Shown piece after piece: positions 44,188 to 55,390 of a stretch of DNA of 64,000 nt (positions are counted from its first letter, which is position 1; every line of letters starts with the position of its first letter). The position numbers and the translations under genes were made by a program. The notes under the pieces were generated by a model that worked only from the letters and a program-made list of their open reading frames with translations, made no database searches and was not told where the DNA came from. Source of the stretch: Hirundichthys speculiger (lineage: Eukaryota > Chordata > Actinopteri > Beloniformes > Exocoetidae). The stretch spans positions 124,001-188,000 of the forward strand of contig JAGFBZ010000742.1 of assembly GCA_018398805.1 (NCBI GenBank), read 5' to 3'.

Positions 44188-45655
44188 TAAACGAAAGTAA
44201 TGTATTTACAACAGGTGATGCCAGCAGGTGATTGTAAAGATCATTTGGTGCGACAGTAGTATCCGTGAAAGGCTAAAGGGTGTTGCACATATATACAGTA
44301 AGTACTACATACTGCTACGGTTGTCATTGTTAGTACTCAGCACATCACTGTAAAAGCAGTCGTGCTCCGGTCATGTGACTGCAGGGATCATTAATATTGC
44401 ATTAATATGTCATCTGGAGACTGGATTGTTTCCTACCATCCAGGTATGTCTCGTATACTGCAGACTACAATGGTTCGCATCCTGCATACTGTGCATACCG
44501 ATTTTGTCAGAATCAGTATGCACAATTAGTTTAGTAATTGCTCTTGATCTCCACTTTGCCAATAAATGGATAAGAAAATGTTTATCTCCTTTGACTTATT
44601 TGTGACTGGAGACAAATTAAATGTGGACATAAGGGAAATTATAGTGACATCATGTGATTGAAGCCTTGGAAAGGACTAATTCTATAGTTTTTGAGTATGC
44701 TGCACAGATTTATGAAATGCAAACTATTTTTTTGCAGGGGTACTGTAAAGGTACAAAAACAAACAGTATATTTTTGAAGTCAGTTTTGAAACTCTTATGG
44801 GCTGTGGACCAACATAACTATTACAAATTCTGGAGTGAGCTGGGTTGTAAATTATTAATGATCAGCCTAAAAAAATCCACAAATCTCTCTGGAACACACT
44901 CTTTTGTGTCTTGAAAGAGCTGCGCTGAGCGTTTGGGGAAAAAGGAAAGTTCATGCTGAATGCGTGCTCCTCCTTCAGCGGCGTGCTATAGACGCTGCTG
45001 AGATGGCAGCGCAGGACATAATGCTGGTTGCAGCAGCATAGCTCCAGTCTGTGGCTCCCCTCCCCAATGTCTGGTTTCAGCCCTCCTCCATCCTGTGACC
45101 TGGAGGCATTTAACCTCTGACCGCCAGGGCCAATATTAACTCTTGTGTGATTGTTCCAGGCCAGCCGACTTCCCCTAGTCCAGGCCCTGAGAACATTCCT
45201 GCGCTTCGTCGCTAGGAGAGCCTCGCTGTCACACCGCTGACCTCCTCTATGCCCAGGGTTACCCTTGATCTTCTATACATACTCACACACAGGAACTAAC
45301 ATGTACAAAAGGACTCTCTCTCTCACACACACACACCCACCCATAAGCGCCACCATAGCTACTCCACCTCCCCACCCTCCACCCGGGAGTCCTGATGAAG
45401 GCTGCTGGTCTGTCTCGGAGCCGAAGGCCACCCAGTCTGCCTGCTAGCTGACAGTCTGAGTTCGCTCTGCTAACACACAACACCTGCAGTCATCAGTAAC
45501 TGCTGCTGTCAGTGGCATCATGGGAGATTGAGATGTTTACACTCATATGCCCTTAATATCCCAGTATGGACTCATATCCTGGTTTAGATGTTATTCAGGA
45601 TATCAAGACCATAAAACACGACAAACCTGCTCATTTTTGCTGATTATTATATTAT
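44188..45655. other. unannotated non-coding stretch
   Basis: No gene domain is recognised. The part 44930-45220 is GC-richer, frame-free and complex. A short CA run lies at 45320-45332. The stretch ends at a TA microsatellite. Confidence 0.4.
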
Positions 45656-45672
45656 ATACATATATATATATG

Positions 45673-45731
<59 letters not shown>
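45656..45731. repeat. (TA)n microsatellite
   Basis: About 76 bp of TA with two G or C interruptions, directly against the left end of a hAT element. Confidence 0.95.
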
Positions 45732-45734
<3 letters not shown>

Positions 45735-45879
45735 GGCTGGGCAAGTTAACGCATTATTATCACGTTAACTCATTAATTTACTAACGCCGACATTTATTTT
45801 ATCGCGCGTTAACGCATGTTGCTCACTTGCTTTTTTTTTGAAAAGTCTGTTACTGGATGCTGTGGAACCGGAAGACAAT

Positions 45880-46345
45880 TGACCTTTCAGTAAGCACCAC
45901 CCCCTCCCTAGTTACTGTTGCTAGGTCGGACAGTTCTCGCTGCTCCTCTATTAAGGACAATGTTATTTTGATTTAACCGCCGTTTAGTAAAAGAAATATG
46001 ATTTAGCGGCAAGGAGGGTGATGAGTTCTCCGTTAGCATTAGCTCTGGTCCATAGGTCTGTCCCACACCAGAGCTATGCTAACATCAGACAGTCGCAGCA
46101 TTGTATTAATATAATTAATAAAGTGACGTTAACATCACTAGCCTCACCTTATACCTAACAAAATAAATACCCAGGGCCATATATATTTGTAGACAAGGAG
46201 GCAGGCTTATAGGTGGCTAGCGAGTTAGCCAGAATGCTAACGGAGAGATGTTTTCACTCATCACCCTCCCTGCTGCTAAATCATATTACTTTTACTAAAC
46301 GGTGGTTAAATCAATCATATAATAAACAAAGTAAACTTACCTTGG
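45880..46345 (+). repeat. dispersed repeat shared with 31975-32640
   Basis: It includes CCTAGTTACTGTTGCTAGG at 45907-45925 and TTAGCATTAGCTCTGGTCC at 46034-46052, then near-identity to 31990-32280. Segments near 45978-46015 and 46258-46310 are inverted relative to each other (TTTAGTAAAAG and CTTTTACTAAA), which gives an internal foldback. Confidence 0.6.
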
Positions 46346-47263
46346 AGTCCTATGGAGTACCTATATCGTCCTATATTCGGGCCAATACAGTACTTTGATC
46401 AATGACTTATTAAACAGCAGATGGGTGTCCTGCAATGCTGGAAATGAGCGTCAGAAGATTCTGTGCTCGTCATGATCTGAGGAGAAAAAGATTTATGTCA
46501 GACGCAGAGCTGGAGAGCGCTTTGGTTCATTGATATATGAGCTGAGTTTTCATTCAGATTTCCACAATATTTCAAATATTATAGTATGTCATGCCATGCT
46601 ACCTGAACTGCGTGTACATTTCTGGGTCACGTAAACCGGACAATTAAATATTAAAAACAAATTCAGTCCCGTGGCCCAATTTTTCATTTTGTATTTTTGA
46701 TCCAAGTCTACACTTGAAATATGAAAAAACATTCATTTTTTTGTTTTTTTTTTGTGTTAGATTAAAAAAAGATAAAATAAAATTTCACTTTTTATTTTTA
46801 TTATTTTTGTTTGTCAATTGAAAATGCAAAGAACAAATCACAGATTTGTTGATTCGTTGAACGAATCAACAAATGATACACAAATTGATAAAGTTTCAGA
46901 ACTTTCGCGTGGACATTTTGATTTTAAACTTCTCCCTGATGGAGGATTCGACAGAAACAAGGTTATTTGTAACTAGGGGTGTCACATTATCGCGTTAATT
47001 GCGATTAATTAATTAACAGACATATTTAGCGCGTTAAGTTTTTTAATTGCGTTAATCTAATCTTTAATCTCTAATTTTACTGGTCCTGTTTGGCGAGTTG
47101 CCGTTTTATAAAATCTGTTTGTAGGTCAGTCACCATAGACATATATGTCAGTCACACCCTGAAGTGGACATTGATTGGCTGTCATTGTGTTTGGGCTGGT
47201 TTAGCATAAGCTGATAGGCTCCTATTGTAGTTGGGAGGGCAACTCACGTAGGAGACGTGAAAA

Positions 47264-47461
47264 TGGAGGAGCATCTGAAAGTTGTCGGTCCAATGAATGA
47301 GAAATTTTAAATTTCAAAAATGCCCCGACAGCAACATTGATAGAGGTAGAGTGATATGTCTTCTTTGTAAGGAGTTTGCTTACCACCGAAGCAGTTCAAG
47401 TTTAGCCTACCACATCAACTCAAAGCACCCTGTCGCGAGTACAACCAACAGCTAACGTTAG
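47264..47461 (+). pseudogene. BED zinc-finger fragment, hAT transposase N-terminus
   Basis: ATG 47264 opens M-E-E-H-L-K-V-V-G-P, which stops after 15 codons. One frame over, the sequence continues K-C-P-D-S-N, V-I-C-L-L-C-K-E-F-A-Y-H, and S-S-L-A-Y-H-I-N-S-K-H-P-V-A-S. C-x2-C followed by H-x4-H is the BED signature used by hAT transposases for DNA binding. All four zinc ligands are present here, unlike in the relic at 5503. A frameshift near 47310 breaks it and no catalytic domain follows. Confidence 0.65.
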
Positions 47462-48984
47462 CAATGAAGACGCTTTTGCTTTTGTTTTGAAAAGTCTGTT
47501 AGAGAATTTGCAGGTAAACTTAAGGAAAAGCTAAAACAGACATGGAGAAAGGTAAAAATCTGTTAACTTTACAGTTCGGTAGCAACTCAGGTAGCAATAT
47601 TAACAATTCTGTCTAAAAAAAAAAAAAATTCTGGACTGTAACAAAACTTTCGAGTCATTCCTCCATGTTCCATCAGATCTGCTCCATGTGTTCACTGTCC
47701 TGCTGTTCTCTAGCTGGTTACTTCAGTGCGGCTCCATCTAGTGGCACAGATGTGTAATGACAACAGAAAGTCCAATCCTCGATTATATTTTCGTATTTTT
47801 GATCCAAGTCTAAAATTGAAATATATATAAAAAAAACAGGCATCTTTTTTTTTGTGTTAGATTTTTACATGTCACTTTTTAATTTTTTAAAAAAGTTTTT
47901 ATTGACAATTGAAAATGGAAAGAATAAATAATACACGGATTGGTAAAGTTACAGAACTTTAACATGGACATTTTCATTTTAAAGTTCTCCCAGACGGAGG
48001 ATTCAACAGAAACAAGGTTATTTGTAACAACTGACAAGTTGAACTCCCCGTTAAAAGTTTCTGCTGTTACCTCAGAAATTACCTGTTTTAATGTTCTGAT
48101 TATGCTGAGACACAATCATTTTGTTGGATTTTGTTTGTAGACTTTTTATTTATTTTTTTTTAATAAAAAAACAGGATGACTTTAATGCCCTGGCAGTGGC
48201 ATTAAGCTTTATTTTATTTTACATTTTTTTAAGATGATATTTACACTAAACATGTGTTACTGACAAGTGCTGATGTTAAAGGTGTTTGAACAACAAATGT
48301 TATGGCACTTTAGTTCATATGGCAGCAGAACATTTCAATAAAAGTGCATTTTACACTACTTTTGAATTCATTATTTGATTCTGCGTATACAATGCGATTA
48401 ATCGTGATTAACCTGGGAAATATTGTGATTGATCGCAATTAAAATTTTAATCGTTGTCCAGCTCTAATATATATATATTTGTGTGTGTATATGTGTGTTT
48501 ATGTATATAAACATCTTTGCTCCTCAGAGACTCAGCCTTTCATGGATATCTCTTTTATACCAAATCATTATTACCATCTGCTATAGACATCAAAAGTCTG
48601 TTATAGATCATTTTTATTTTTACTTCCTCACTAGCAATAATTTGCCTCCAGGGCAACCTTTTTGAAATGTGACCTGAAATGCAATAAAGGATGTCTATTA
48701 AGAAATGAAATTGAGCTGACAAGGATAAATGTGACAATATCTAAATATGTACTGTATGTAAAAAGAAATAAAAGCCTGAGTAAATGAAAGAACAAATGCT
48801 TTATTTATTTATTTTTTATGCCACATTTTTTCACATTTAGAGTTGTATATAATAGGTTACAAATTAAACTTGGTTCTGTCCATCCTTAAAGGATTTTCAC
48901 ATGCCCACATGTGCACTGCAACCAAATGCCATTGTTAAGTATACAGACAGGTATTTCACAAACTTGAATTAAAATAGATTAATG

Positions 48985-49145
48985 TAGCGGTAGCACAGTG
49001 GTTAGGGCAGGGGGCCCATATACAGAGGCTACAGTCCTGGTGTGGCTGGTTGCTAGTTCGACTCCCGGCTTGTCAGCCTGTACTCTCTGCCCCCTTCCTG
49101 TCTCTCTCCACTATCAATAATGGCCACTGGTGCCAAAAAAAAATT
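48985..49145 (+). mobile_element. tRNA-like SINE, full length
   Basis: The element has a box-A-like TAGCACAGTGGTTAGGGCAG segment and a box-B-like AGTTCGACTCCC segment for RNA polymerase III, then a body and a short A-run. It is flanked by GATTAATG at 48977-48984 and 49146-49153. Length is 161 bp. It belongs to a family common in percomorph fish whose tail carries a phrase close to AATAATGGCCACTGGTGCC; a similar tail lies at 61409-61468. It is not a tRNA gene. Confidence 0.8.
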
Positions 49146-49153
49146 GATTAATG

Positions 49154-49689
49154 CGTAATAAAATCTATCATTTAAATTTGCAGAAATTTCTCAATTGACG
49201 TGCAAATGAAACGTTCACCATGATCTCATGCTAATAAATCAGTTGCGTAAAAAAGTGGAGGTTCTGATGAACTATTTACAAAGTCCCAAGTACTATTAAT
49301 GTGTGGTGCAAAAAGCCCTTTAGCCCTTAAAATACATTTGGTAAGATATTAAGTTAGATTGATGTCCTTCATATTCATTCTTAGATGAAAATTCATTTTT
49401 AGGTGAACAGCCAATTTGAAACACCTTTATATATGAAACAATAAGTATTTCAACACAGTTGTTGCACAGATCTTATTATAAGAGACTTATAAGAGACTTT
49501 GAGGTAATTCTTAAGTGAAACTGTCATTGCACTGTCCTGTTATTATATTCATACTATATTTGGTTCAGACTGATCATTTGACTTTTTCTTCTGTCCTGAC
49601 TTAAGAGAAATATGGTCAAAACTTACTTTTTGGTTTGGTTTTGGCACCCAAAAGCATCTGGACAGTACTAGGAAATCATATACTTTGGC
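49154..49689. other. unannotated non-coding stretch
   Basis: AT-rich DNA between a SINE and an L2 tail; nothing recognised. Confidence 0.4.
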
Positions 49690-50013
49690 AGCCTGACGTC
49701 AACACAACTCCCCCCCTCTTTTTCTTTCTTTACCTGGCTGGCCTTTGGCAGGAAGGTCCCCCCATATGAGCCAGGTCCTGTTCTAGGTTTCTTCCTCTTA
49801 AAGTAGAGTTTTTCCTTGCCTCTGTTTGGCTTAAAGGTTTTTTTTCTCCCACTGTGGGCATTTTACCTGCCATTATCCCTGTTTAAGATTCAATATTATA
49901 ATTTCAGCTAATGATATTTGCTCGGGGGTCATGCTCTGGGTCTCTGTAAAGCGCCTACAGATAATTGACATTGTAACAGACGCTATACAAATAAAATTGA
50001 ATTGAATTGAATA
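49690..50013 (+). mobile_element. L2-like LINE 3' UTR and tail
   Basis: The segment CTGGCTGGCCTTTGGCAGGA through ACAAATAAAATTGAATTGAA matches the minus-strand L2 3' UTR at 7270-6973. Only the last 320 bp or so are present. No coding sequence remains. Confidence 0.75.
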
Positions 50014-50489
50014 ACGCAGTGTCTTCTCTCTTTTGTATATCCAAGCATTTCACAGAAGCAGTTGGTCTGTTTGAACTTTATTGTTGTAATAAGTGATAAC
50101 AGTTTTTGCGAGCGATTGCGTGAGATTCTCTGGAGGTTCTGCTTGTTCAGACACAACAGGCAATCCCCAAAACTGAGAAGGGCACTGCGCCATAACTGCT
50201 GAAGCCCCCCTTCCAGACCCAGTCAGCATGGGTCTAAACTACTCCGAATCAGGGCAGACTCTGAGATCTTGGCTACTATTCTCCTTTCGGCCTCGTTCAC
50301 ACCGTATGATTCCGGTTGTTTCAGACTAAAGATGTACAATCGTGGGGAAAAAATCTGCCAAATCAGCTGAAAAAGTGTGTTTGTACATCTCACAGTGACA
50401 CAGGAACAACACTGAAAGAGACAGAAATGTGTGTGCCACGACAGATATCAATTTTTTATTTATTTATTTTTATTTTTATTATTTATACA

Positions 50490-50790
50490 CACAATGGACT
50501 GCACACATTCCTCTGTTGCACATTTGGACTACCTCACACAATAGATTGCACATAGATTTCACTACTTTTGCACACTACTGTTATTTGTATATATGTATAA
50601 ACTATCTCTTTTATAAACAAGTACTTCTGTACTACTCCTTTGCACTATTTATACAATTCTTATACTGCTTTTTGAACGTCTGTTCTGGCATTCCTTGCCG
50701 GCAGCAATGTAAGAATTTCGTTGTGCAAGTGAACTTGTTTCATCTGCGCATATGACGATAAACACTTTGAATCTTTGAATCTTTGAAGTA
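50490..50790 (+). mobile_element. LINE 3' end with (TTGAATCT)n tail
   Basis: The text contains GCACTTTTGCAC-like repeats, then TAAGAATTTCGTTGTGCAAG, and finally ATCTTTGAATCTTTGAA. Fish LINEs commonly end this way, with a short tail that is slightly repeated. No coding part is present, so the clade cannot be decided. Confidence 0.5.
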
Positions 50791-51128
50791 GTGTCAGAAA
50801 TTTGGAGGGACCATCTCACGGTGTGTCAGCCTGCCAACCAACCAATAGGAATGCACCATGAAATGACAGCATCAGCACCGTAGCCGAGCAACAACAGCAC
50901 CAGATGCAATGGAGAAAGCAGGCGGACTATGTGGAACTAAAATAAAAAGAAAGACACTTCTTTTTCTTGATTTTTCTTTCTTTCTTTTTTTTTTCAAAAC
51001 ACACAACACCGCTGTGGCAGGCGTGCAGTCAGATGCTTTTAAATGCTAACTTGGTACTCGCATGCCAATGACGCTGTGTTACTTTTGTGTACTTCTGTTG
51101 TTCAGTGTATGCTCAATCGCAGTATAAC

Positions 51129-51485
51129 ACCCCCCCTCCCATCATCTATACCCACTTAATCATCCGCAGGGTCACGGGGATCTGCTGGAGTCTATCCCAG
51201 CTCACTTCAGGTGATAGTCAGGGGTCCACCTGGACAGGTCATCAGTCCATCACAGGGCCACATGTAGACAAACAACCACTCACACTCACAATCACTCCTA
51301 CGGGTAATTTAGAACCACCAATTAACCTACATGCATGTCTTTGGACTGTGGGAGGAAGCTGGAGTACCCGGAGGAAACCCGCGTAAACACGGGAAGAACA
51401 TGCAAACTCCACACAGAAAGACCGAACCAGGAACCTTCTAGCTGTGAGGCAACAGTGCTGACCACCAAGCCACCGTGCTGCCCGG
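51129..51485 (-). mobile_element. full-length SINE with tRNA-like head and L2-like tail
   Basis: On the minus strand it starts GGGCAGCACGGTGGCTTGG, has a box-B-like GGTTCCTGGTTCGG region, a body with CTTTCTGTGTGGAGTTTGCA, and the L2-like tail with GATGGACTGATGACCTGTCC. The exact 8-bp duplication AGTATAAC is at 51121-51128 and 51486-51493. Length is 357 bp. Related but incomplete copies are at 4188-4419 (tail only) and 30790-30936 (head only). Confidence 0.8.
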
Positions 51486-51493
51486 AGTATAAC

Positions 51494-53215
51494 GCACAAC
51501 AGTAAATGAATTATCTACCGATTTCATATAGTGGGATTAATATTATAAGACTGCAAAAACCCGGCCTTACAACGCTGATTGTCTTTGACTTCTTAATCAG
51601 GAAAATGATCATCACACTCATAGTCACAGCCAAACAATGTTCTCTCAGTGCCATAACCTCTGTTTCTATAATTAATAAAAAGAAAAAAACAGACAAAAAG
51701 AACGACAGGATTACTGTGAACTCCATTACCGGAGTGGTAGTTCCCCAGATGAGCTAATTAACTGACTGTTGTCCTTCAACATCCGGTCTCTACGGTATCA
51801 TCATGACACGTGACATAAGAACAACACATCTGAAGTTGTTGGGGTCCGTCAATGTTATTACAGATATCTGTTAACTTGTTATTTAGTTCAGTTGTAAATA
51901 CAGCGTTTTAAAAAGCCCGCTCTCTATTAGGATGTTTAAGGCAAACACAGACTTTAATCTGATCTCCTTTTTTTTTTCTTGTTGTTTTAATCCCAGTAGT
52001 TGTTGATTTGCAGTATAATTATTTGTATGAAGAGTTTTGGTTTGATCTGGAGTACACCACAGTTTTAAAACTGTATTAGTTAAAATTATAAATGACCTCA
52101 TCTGGACTGATATAAGTTGTGTTTCATCGTCACACTTTATCTGGTAGATTCCCTTTTGTTAGTTGTGGCGGACCAAGGGCTTCTGAACTCAGATCACTAT
52201 TATTCTTTCTAAACATGTTTCCTTGATACAACAAAATAAAGAAAAATGATGCTCATTTTTTACTGTTATTTTTCTTTCTCTTTAGTTAATGATGTTAATA
52301 TTTTACTACTGTGTGTAAAAATGCTTTTAAGTTTTGTTAATCATCTACATTTTGCAAACCCAAGCTTGAGTCCTGGTCAGTTTTACTTTTGCTTTTTCAA
52401 GCAGTTGGAGTTACACTTGAACCGACCACTTGTGCTCAATAAATAAAGTTCAGTTGAATGTATTAAAGACAAATCCTCATAATACTGGTGTGTATAAATT
52501 ACATCTCGTGATTTAACCTTTGTTGGAAAATAAGTCTAAATATAAAAGAAAATGGGGACTTAATCATAAGAATGTGATTTAGCAGTTAGTGGATTTTTTT
52601 TTTTTCTTTTTGATATGACGATTAAAAACAAACAAAACAAAACAGAAAAAAAGACATGATAACATTTAGTTTTCTGAAGGCTTTTCCAAACTGTTGCTGC
52701 TGTCTTTTGTAACAGATAACAAAGCATCCTAACCGACGAGGTTTTCATTGGTCATTAGTCAAACTCCGTTGTCAGACTATGGATGCAGGAGATATTAATG
52801 ATTTGTGAAATGTGATCAGTCATTGTGTTTCAGGGAATAAAGGAGGGCAAAAGTTCATAATATCTGGAGAGATTTCAATTTGAAAGTGAAAGCACAACTT
52901 CAAAGTGACTTTACAACAGTGGCTGCATAGCTCTCCCACACTTCTCCAGCGCTTGGTTTTACATTTATTTAGCAGCTTGCAAAGTTTCAGTGTCCCACTA
53001 TAAAAAAAAAACATGTTACTTTGAATAGGTTATTTATTAAATAATGACTTGATTTTCAAAGCCAATCAACTTAAAAATGGCAAATTTCTTTTTTCACAAT
53101 GCAATTTCTCTTTTTTGTTTGGCAATTGAAAATAAAATAAGGATCTAAGGCACACATTTGACACCCTGCATGGTCAGTATCATTTGGCAGGCATCACATC
53201 ACATCATATCGATAT
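51494..53215. other. unannotated non-coding stretch
   Basis: About 1.7 kb, AT-rich, with no domain recognised and no bounded element. Confidence 0.4.
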
Positions 53216-53400
53216 GTCTGAGTGTCTGTCAATTGCTATTGGTGAGATTTTCACCTTTCTTCCTGCTGGGCTGTCTTTCATGAACTTCTGAGGTCTATCC
53301 ACAGATTCTTATGACTATGTTGGGTAACTGAGGGGACTGTGAGAGCCATGATAAAAAATTCAAACTTATACTTTCTGAGGTAGTCCAATGCTGATCTTTT
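53216..53400 (-). pseudogene. Tc1-like transposase C-terminal relic
   Basis: On the minus strand the sequence reads D-Y-L-R-K-Y-K, then N-L-W-I-D-L-R-S-S and stop. This matches the end of fish Tc1-like DDE transposases, where the catalytic Glu sits just before N-L-W. A base deletion there changes the frame, so the Glu is not readable in this copy. No inverted repeats or upstream domains were found. The call rests on the N-L-W-I-D-L-R-S-S block and on the surrounding nucleotide similarity that I recall for this family. Confidence 0.55.
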
Positions 53401-53984
53401 TTTGTTTGTTTGTTTTTAAATCAGTCATAGTAGTCATAGTATATGATATCAATTTTTACCAAAGCAATGCTCGCTGAGTCAGTGGACACTGGCTAAAACA
53501 AAGGCCCAGAGTAGGGCTGTAGCGATACGCTAATCTTGCGATACGATACGATATATTTGGCTCACGATACGATATATATCGATATTCATCTTACAATACA
53601 TTTACATCATTTTCCGAAAGATTTTAACGGGTCAAAGTAATTTTGGTGACATCTTGTGAGTTTTCCGATTACTTTGTTTGAATTAATTGAACTGAAAGGA
53701 TCAATTACATATTATATGGCTGACAGGCAGCTTACAAATGCTGGACAAAATGAATACAGTAGGATAGCGGGGCTCTATCGCGTTCAACATGCGCCTAAAG
53801 CCGGCGTTTTCCACCACTGAATACGGTCTCAAATCCTGACAAATAAAGTAGCAATGGACTCCGTAATTTTCTGCGACCTAGGTGAAGTAGATGGAAACTG
53901 TCCAGCGTGGTTTGTTTCGGATCACGCCGCAACTTCTTGGATTTAGCAGTTAGCTCTCAGTTAGCATTAGCTTGTCCGGGTGGT

Positions 53985-54245
53985 GAAGTTTCAGGTGGGC
54001 TCGCAGGTTGGTGGTATTTCCAGAGTACTTCACGTTTGTGTGACACAGCCCGCAAACCGCCATACTTTTGTCTAAATCTTCGCTCTTCTTTTTCTTTTTA
54101 AAACGGAACTACTCCCACACATCTGTTTTTAAGCACGCAGGCGCTGGATTTATACTCGCCGCCATCCTCCTGACTGGCTCAGCTCTAGCTGGAAGAGGAA
54201 GAGGCTTCTGGTAACTGGTTAGAAATGCTCTACAACGACACTAGC
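53985..54245 (+). repeat. tandem duplication inside hAT element, unit 1
   Basis: The unit starting TTTCAGGTGGGCTCGC and running through CCAGAGTACTTCACGTTTGT and GACTGGCTCAGCTCTAGCTG recurs at 55042-55226. Unit 1 ends GGAGGACTTAA after the hAT MITE at 54246-54603 and is followed by the TTAA MITE. Unit 2 has neither insertion and is shorter in the middle (about 70 bp missing). Confidence 0.75.
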
Positions 54246-54603
54246 CAGGGCCGGGTCTTGGCATAGGTGATATAGGCGGCCGCCTAGGGTGCCATCTACT
54301 GGAGGGGCGCCGCCACGCCACCAGTCCCCCTTAAATGGACTTGCCCTGATGAGTATAAACCGTGAGATGTCTAGGCAGGTGTCCTTTGATGACACCATAG
54401 AGGCCTTTGCTGCCAGGAAGTCCAGACGTGTAAACTTTTTAGTTGAAAGTAACTGTTGTTACCGTTGAGTTTGTCGTTGTTCAAATGCTCAAATTAGCTG
54501 TCGTGATTGCTCAGTTGGTTGTTGTCATTGAATTGCAGTGGGCTCGGGGGGACACCGAGGTGTAATCTCGCCTAGGGCACCAAATTGGGTAGAGCCGGCC
54601 CTG
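54246..54603. mobile_element. hAT MITE (CAGGGCCGG ends)
   Basis: Ends CAGGGCCGGGTCTTGG and, reversed, CAGGGCCGGCTCTACC are inverted repeats. The 8-bp duplication ACACTAGC is exact at 54238-54245 and 54604-54611. Length is 358 bp. The intact site is visible in unit 2 of the duplication, at 55205-55212 (ACACTAGCGG). Confidence 0.85.
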
Positions 54604-54626
54604 ACACTAGCGGCTGGAGGACTTAA

Positions 54627-55031
54627 AGGTGGGGTAAGTGTTGCTTGAAAAACGGTTCCAGCAATCCAACTCAAGTGAGATTTTGAAAATATACACTCCC
54701 TCCCTCCTCCCAAAGGCTCCGCCTCCTCCTCTTCAGCTCACCCCTCGAAACCACGCCTTCACATGATTCATGACTACATGAACCGCAGGGAGGGAGGGAG
54801 GGGTGGGTGGGAGTGCATTGATATTTGATGGACGTATTATGCAGCCAATCAAAATAGTGATGATCACTTTTTTGATTGGTCAGTTTTTCTCTGATTATAC
54901 CCTCTAGACTGGACCAAAACGTTTAGTTTTTTTTGCAAACATTTTATTTCAGTGGGTGCAATGGGAATGTGAAAAGGTTTTCAGGCAATATTGTAAAAAG
55001 TGTTTCAAAAAAAACAACACCTACTTCACCT
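54627..55031 (-). mobile_element. 405-bp MITE with TTAA duplication, second copy
   Basis: The ends AGGTGGGGTAAGTGTTG and ACACCTACTTCACCT lie between TTAA at 54623-54626 and 55032-55035. The interior matches 20303-20702 in reverse orientation. The uninterrupted site, GGAGGACTTAATGG, occurs in unit 2 near 55216-55229. Confidence 0.85.
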
Positions 55032-55390
55032 TTAATGGTGGTTTCAGGTGGGCTCGCCTCGTAGGTTGGTGGTATTTCCAGAGTACTTCACGTTTGTGTG
55101 ACACAGCTCGGATTTATAATCGCCGCCGTTCTCCTGACTGGCTCAGCTCTAGCTGGAAGAGAAAGAAGCTTCTGGATATCTGGTTAGAAATGCTCTACAG
55201 CAACACTAGCGGCTGGAGGACTTAATGGCTCTTCCTGAACTTTGCAGGAAGAGCACCCGTGCGGGACACGGGGGTTTTGAAGGGAGCTTAGAATATCGAT
55301 ACCCGCGGCTGAAATATCGATACTCTCTGGGGAAATAAAATATCAATATATATCACAGAATTGATAAAATCGCCCAGCCCTAGCCAAGAG

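Larger units (their letters stand above)
45732..48466 (+). mobile_element. composite hAT region (GTTAAC/GATTAA family)
   Basis: Left end TAGGGCTGGGCAAGTTAACG and right end AATCGTTGTCCAGCTCTA belong to the family of 34097-35135. ATATATAT lies on both sides, but the flanks are TA-rich, so this duplication is weak evidence. Inside, a second left-end-like sequence, TAGGGGTGTCACATTATCGCG, starts at 46974. The segment 46690-46973 recurs at about 47790-48029, so two related copies seem to be joined. The dispersed repeat of 31975-32640 is inserted at about 45880-46345. Total length is 2735 bp, with no full transposase. Confidence 0.6.
53512..55382. mobile_element. hAT element with nested insertions (CGATACGATA family)
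   Basis: Left TAGGGCTGTAGCGATACG and right (reverse) TAGGGCTGGGCGATTTTATC are the ends. Flanks GCCCAGAG (53504-53511) and GCCAAGAG (55383-55390) agree at 7 of 8 positions. Subterminal repeats of CGATACGATA and ATATCGATA are present. Inside are a tandem duplication, a 358-bp hAT MITE and a 405-bp TTAA MITE. No transposase frame longer than about 90 codons remains. Confidence 0.8.

Noticed and set aside
48985..49145. tRNA gene
   Set aside because: Box-A and box-B-like sequences are present, but no cloverleaf can be formed. The body, tail and target duplication show a SINE.
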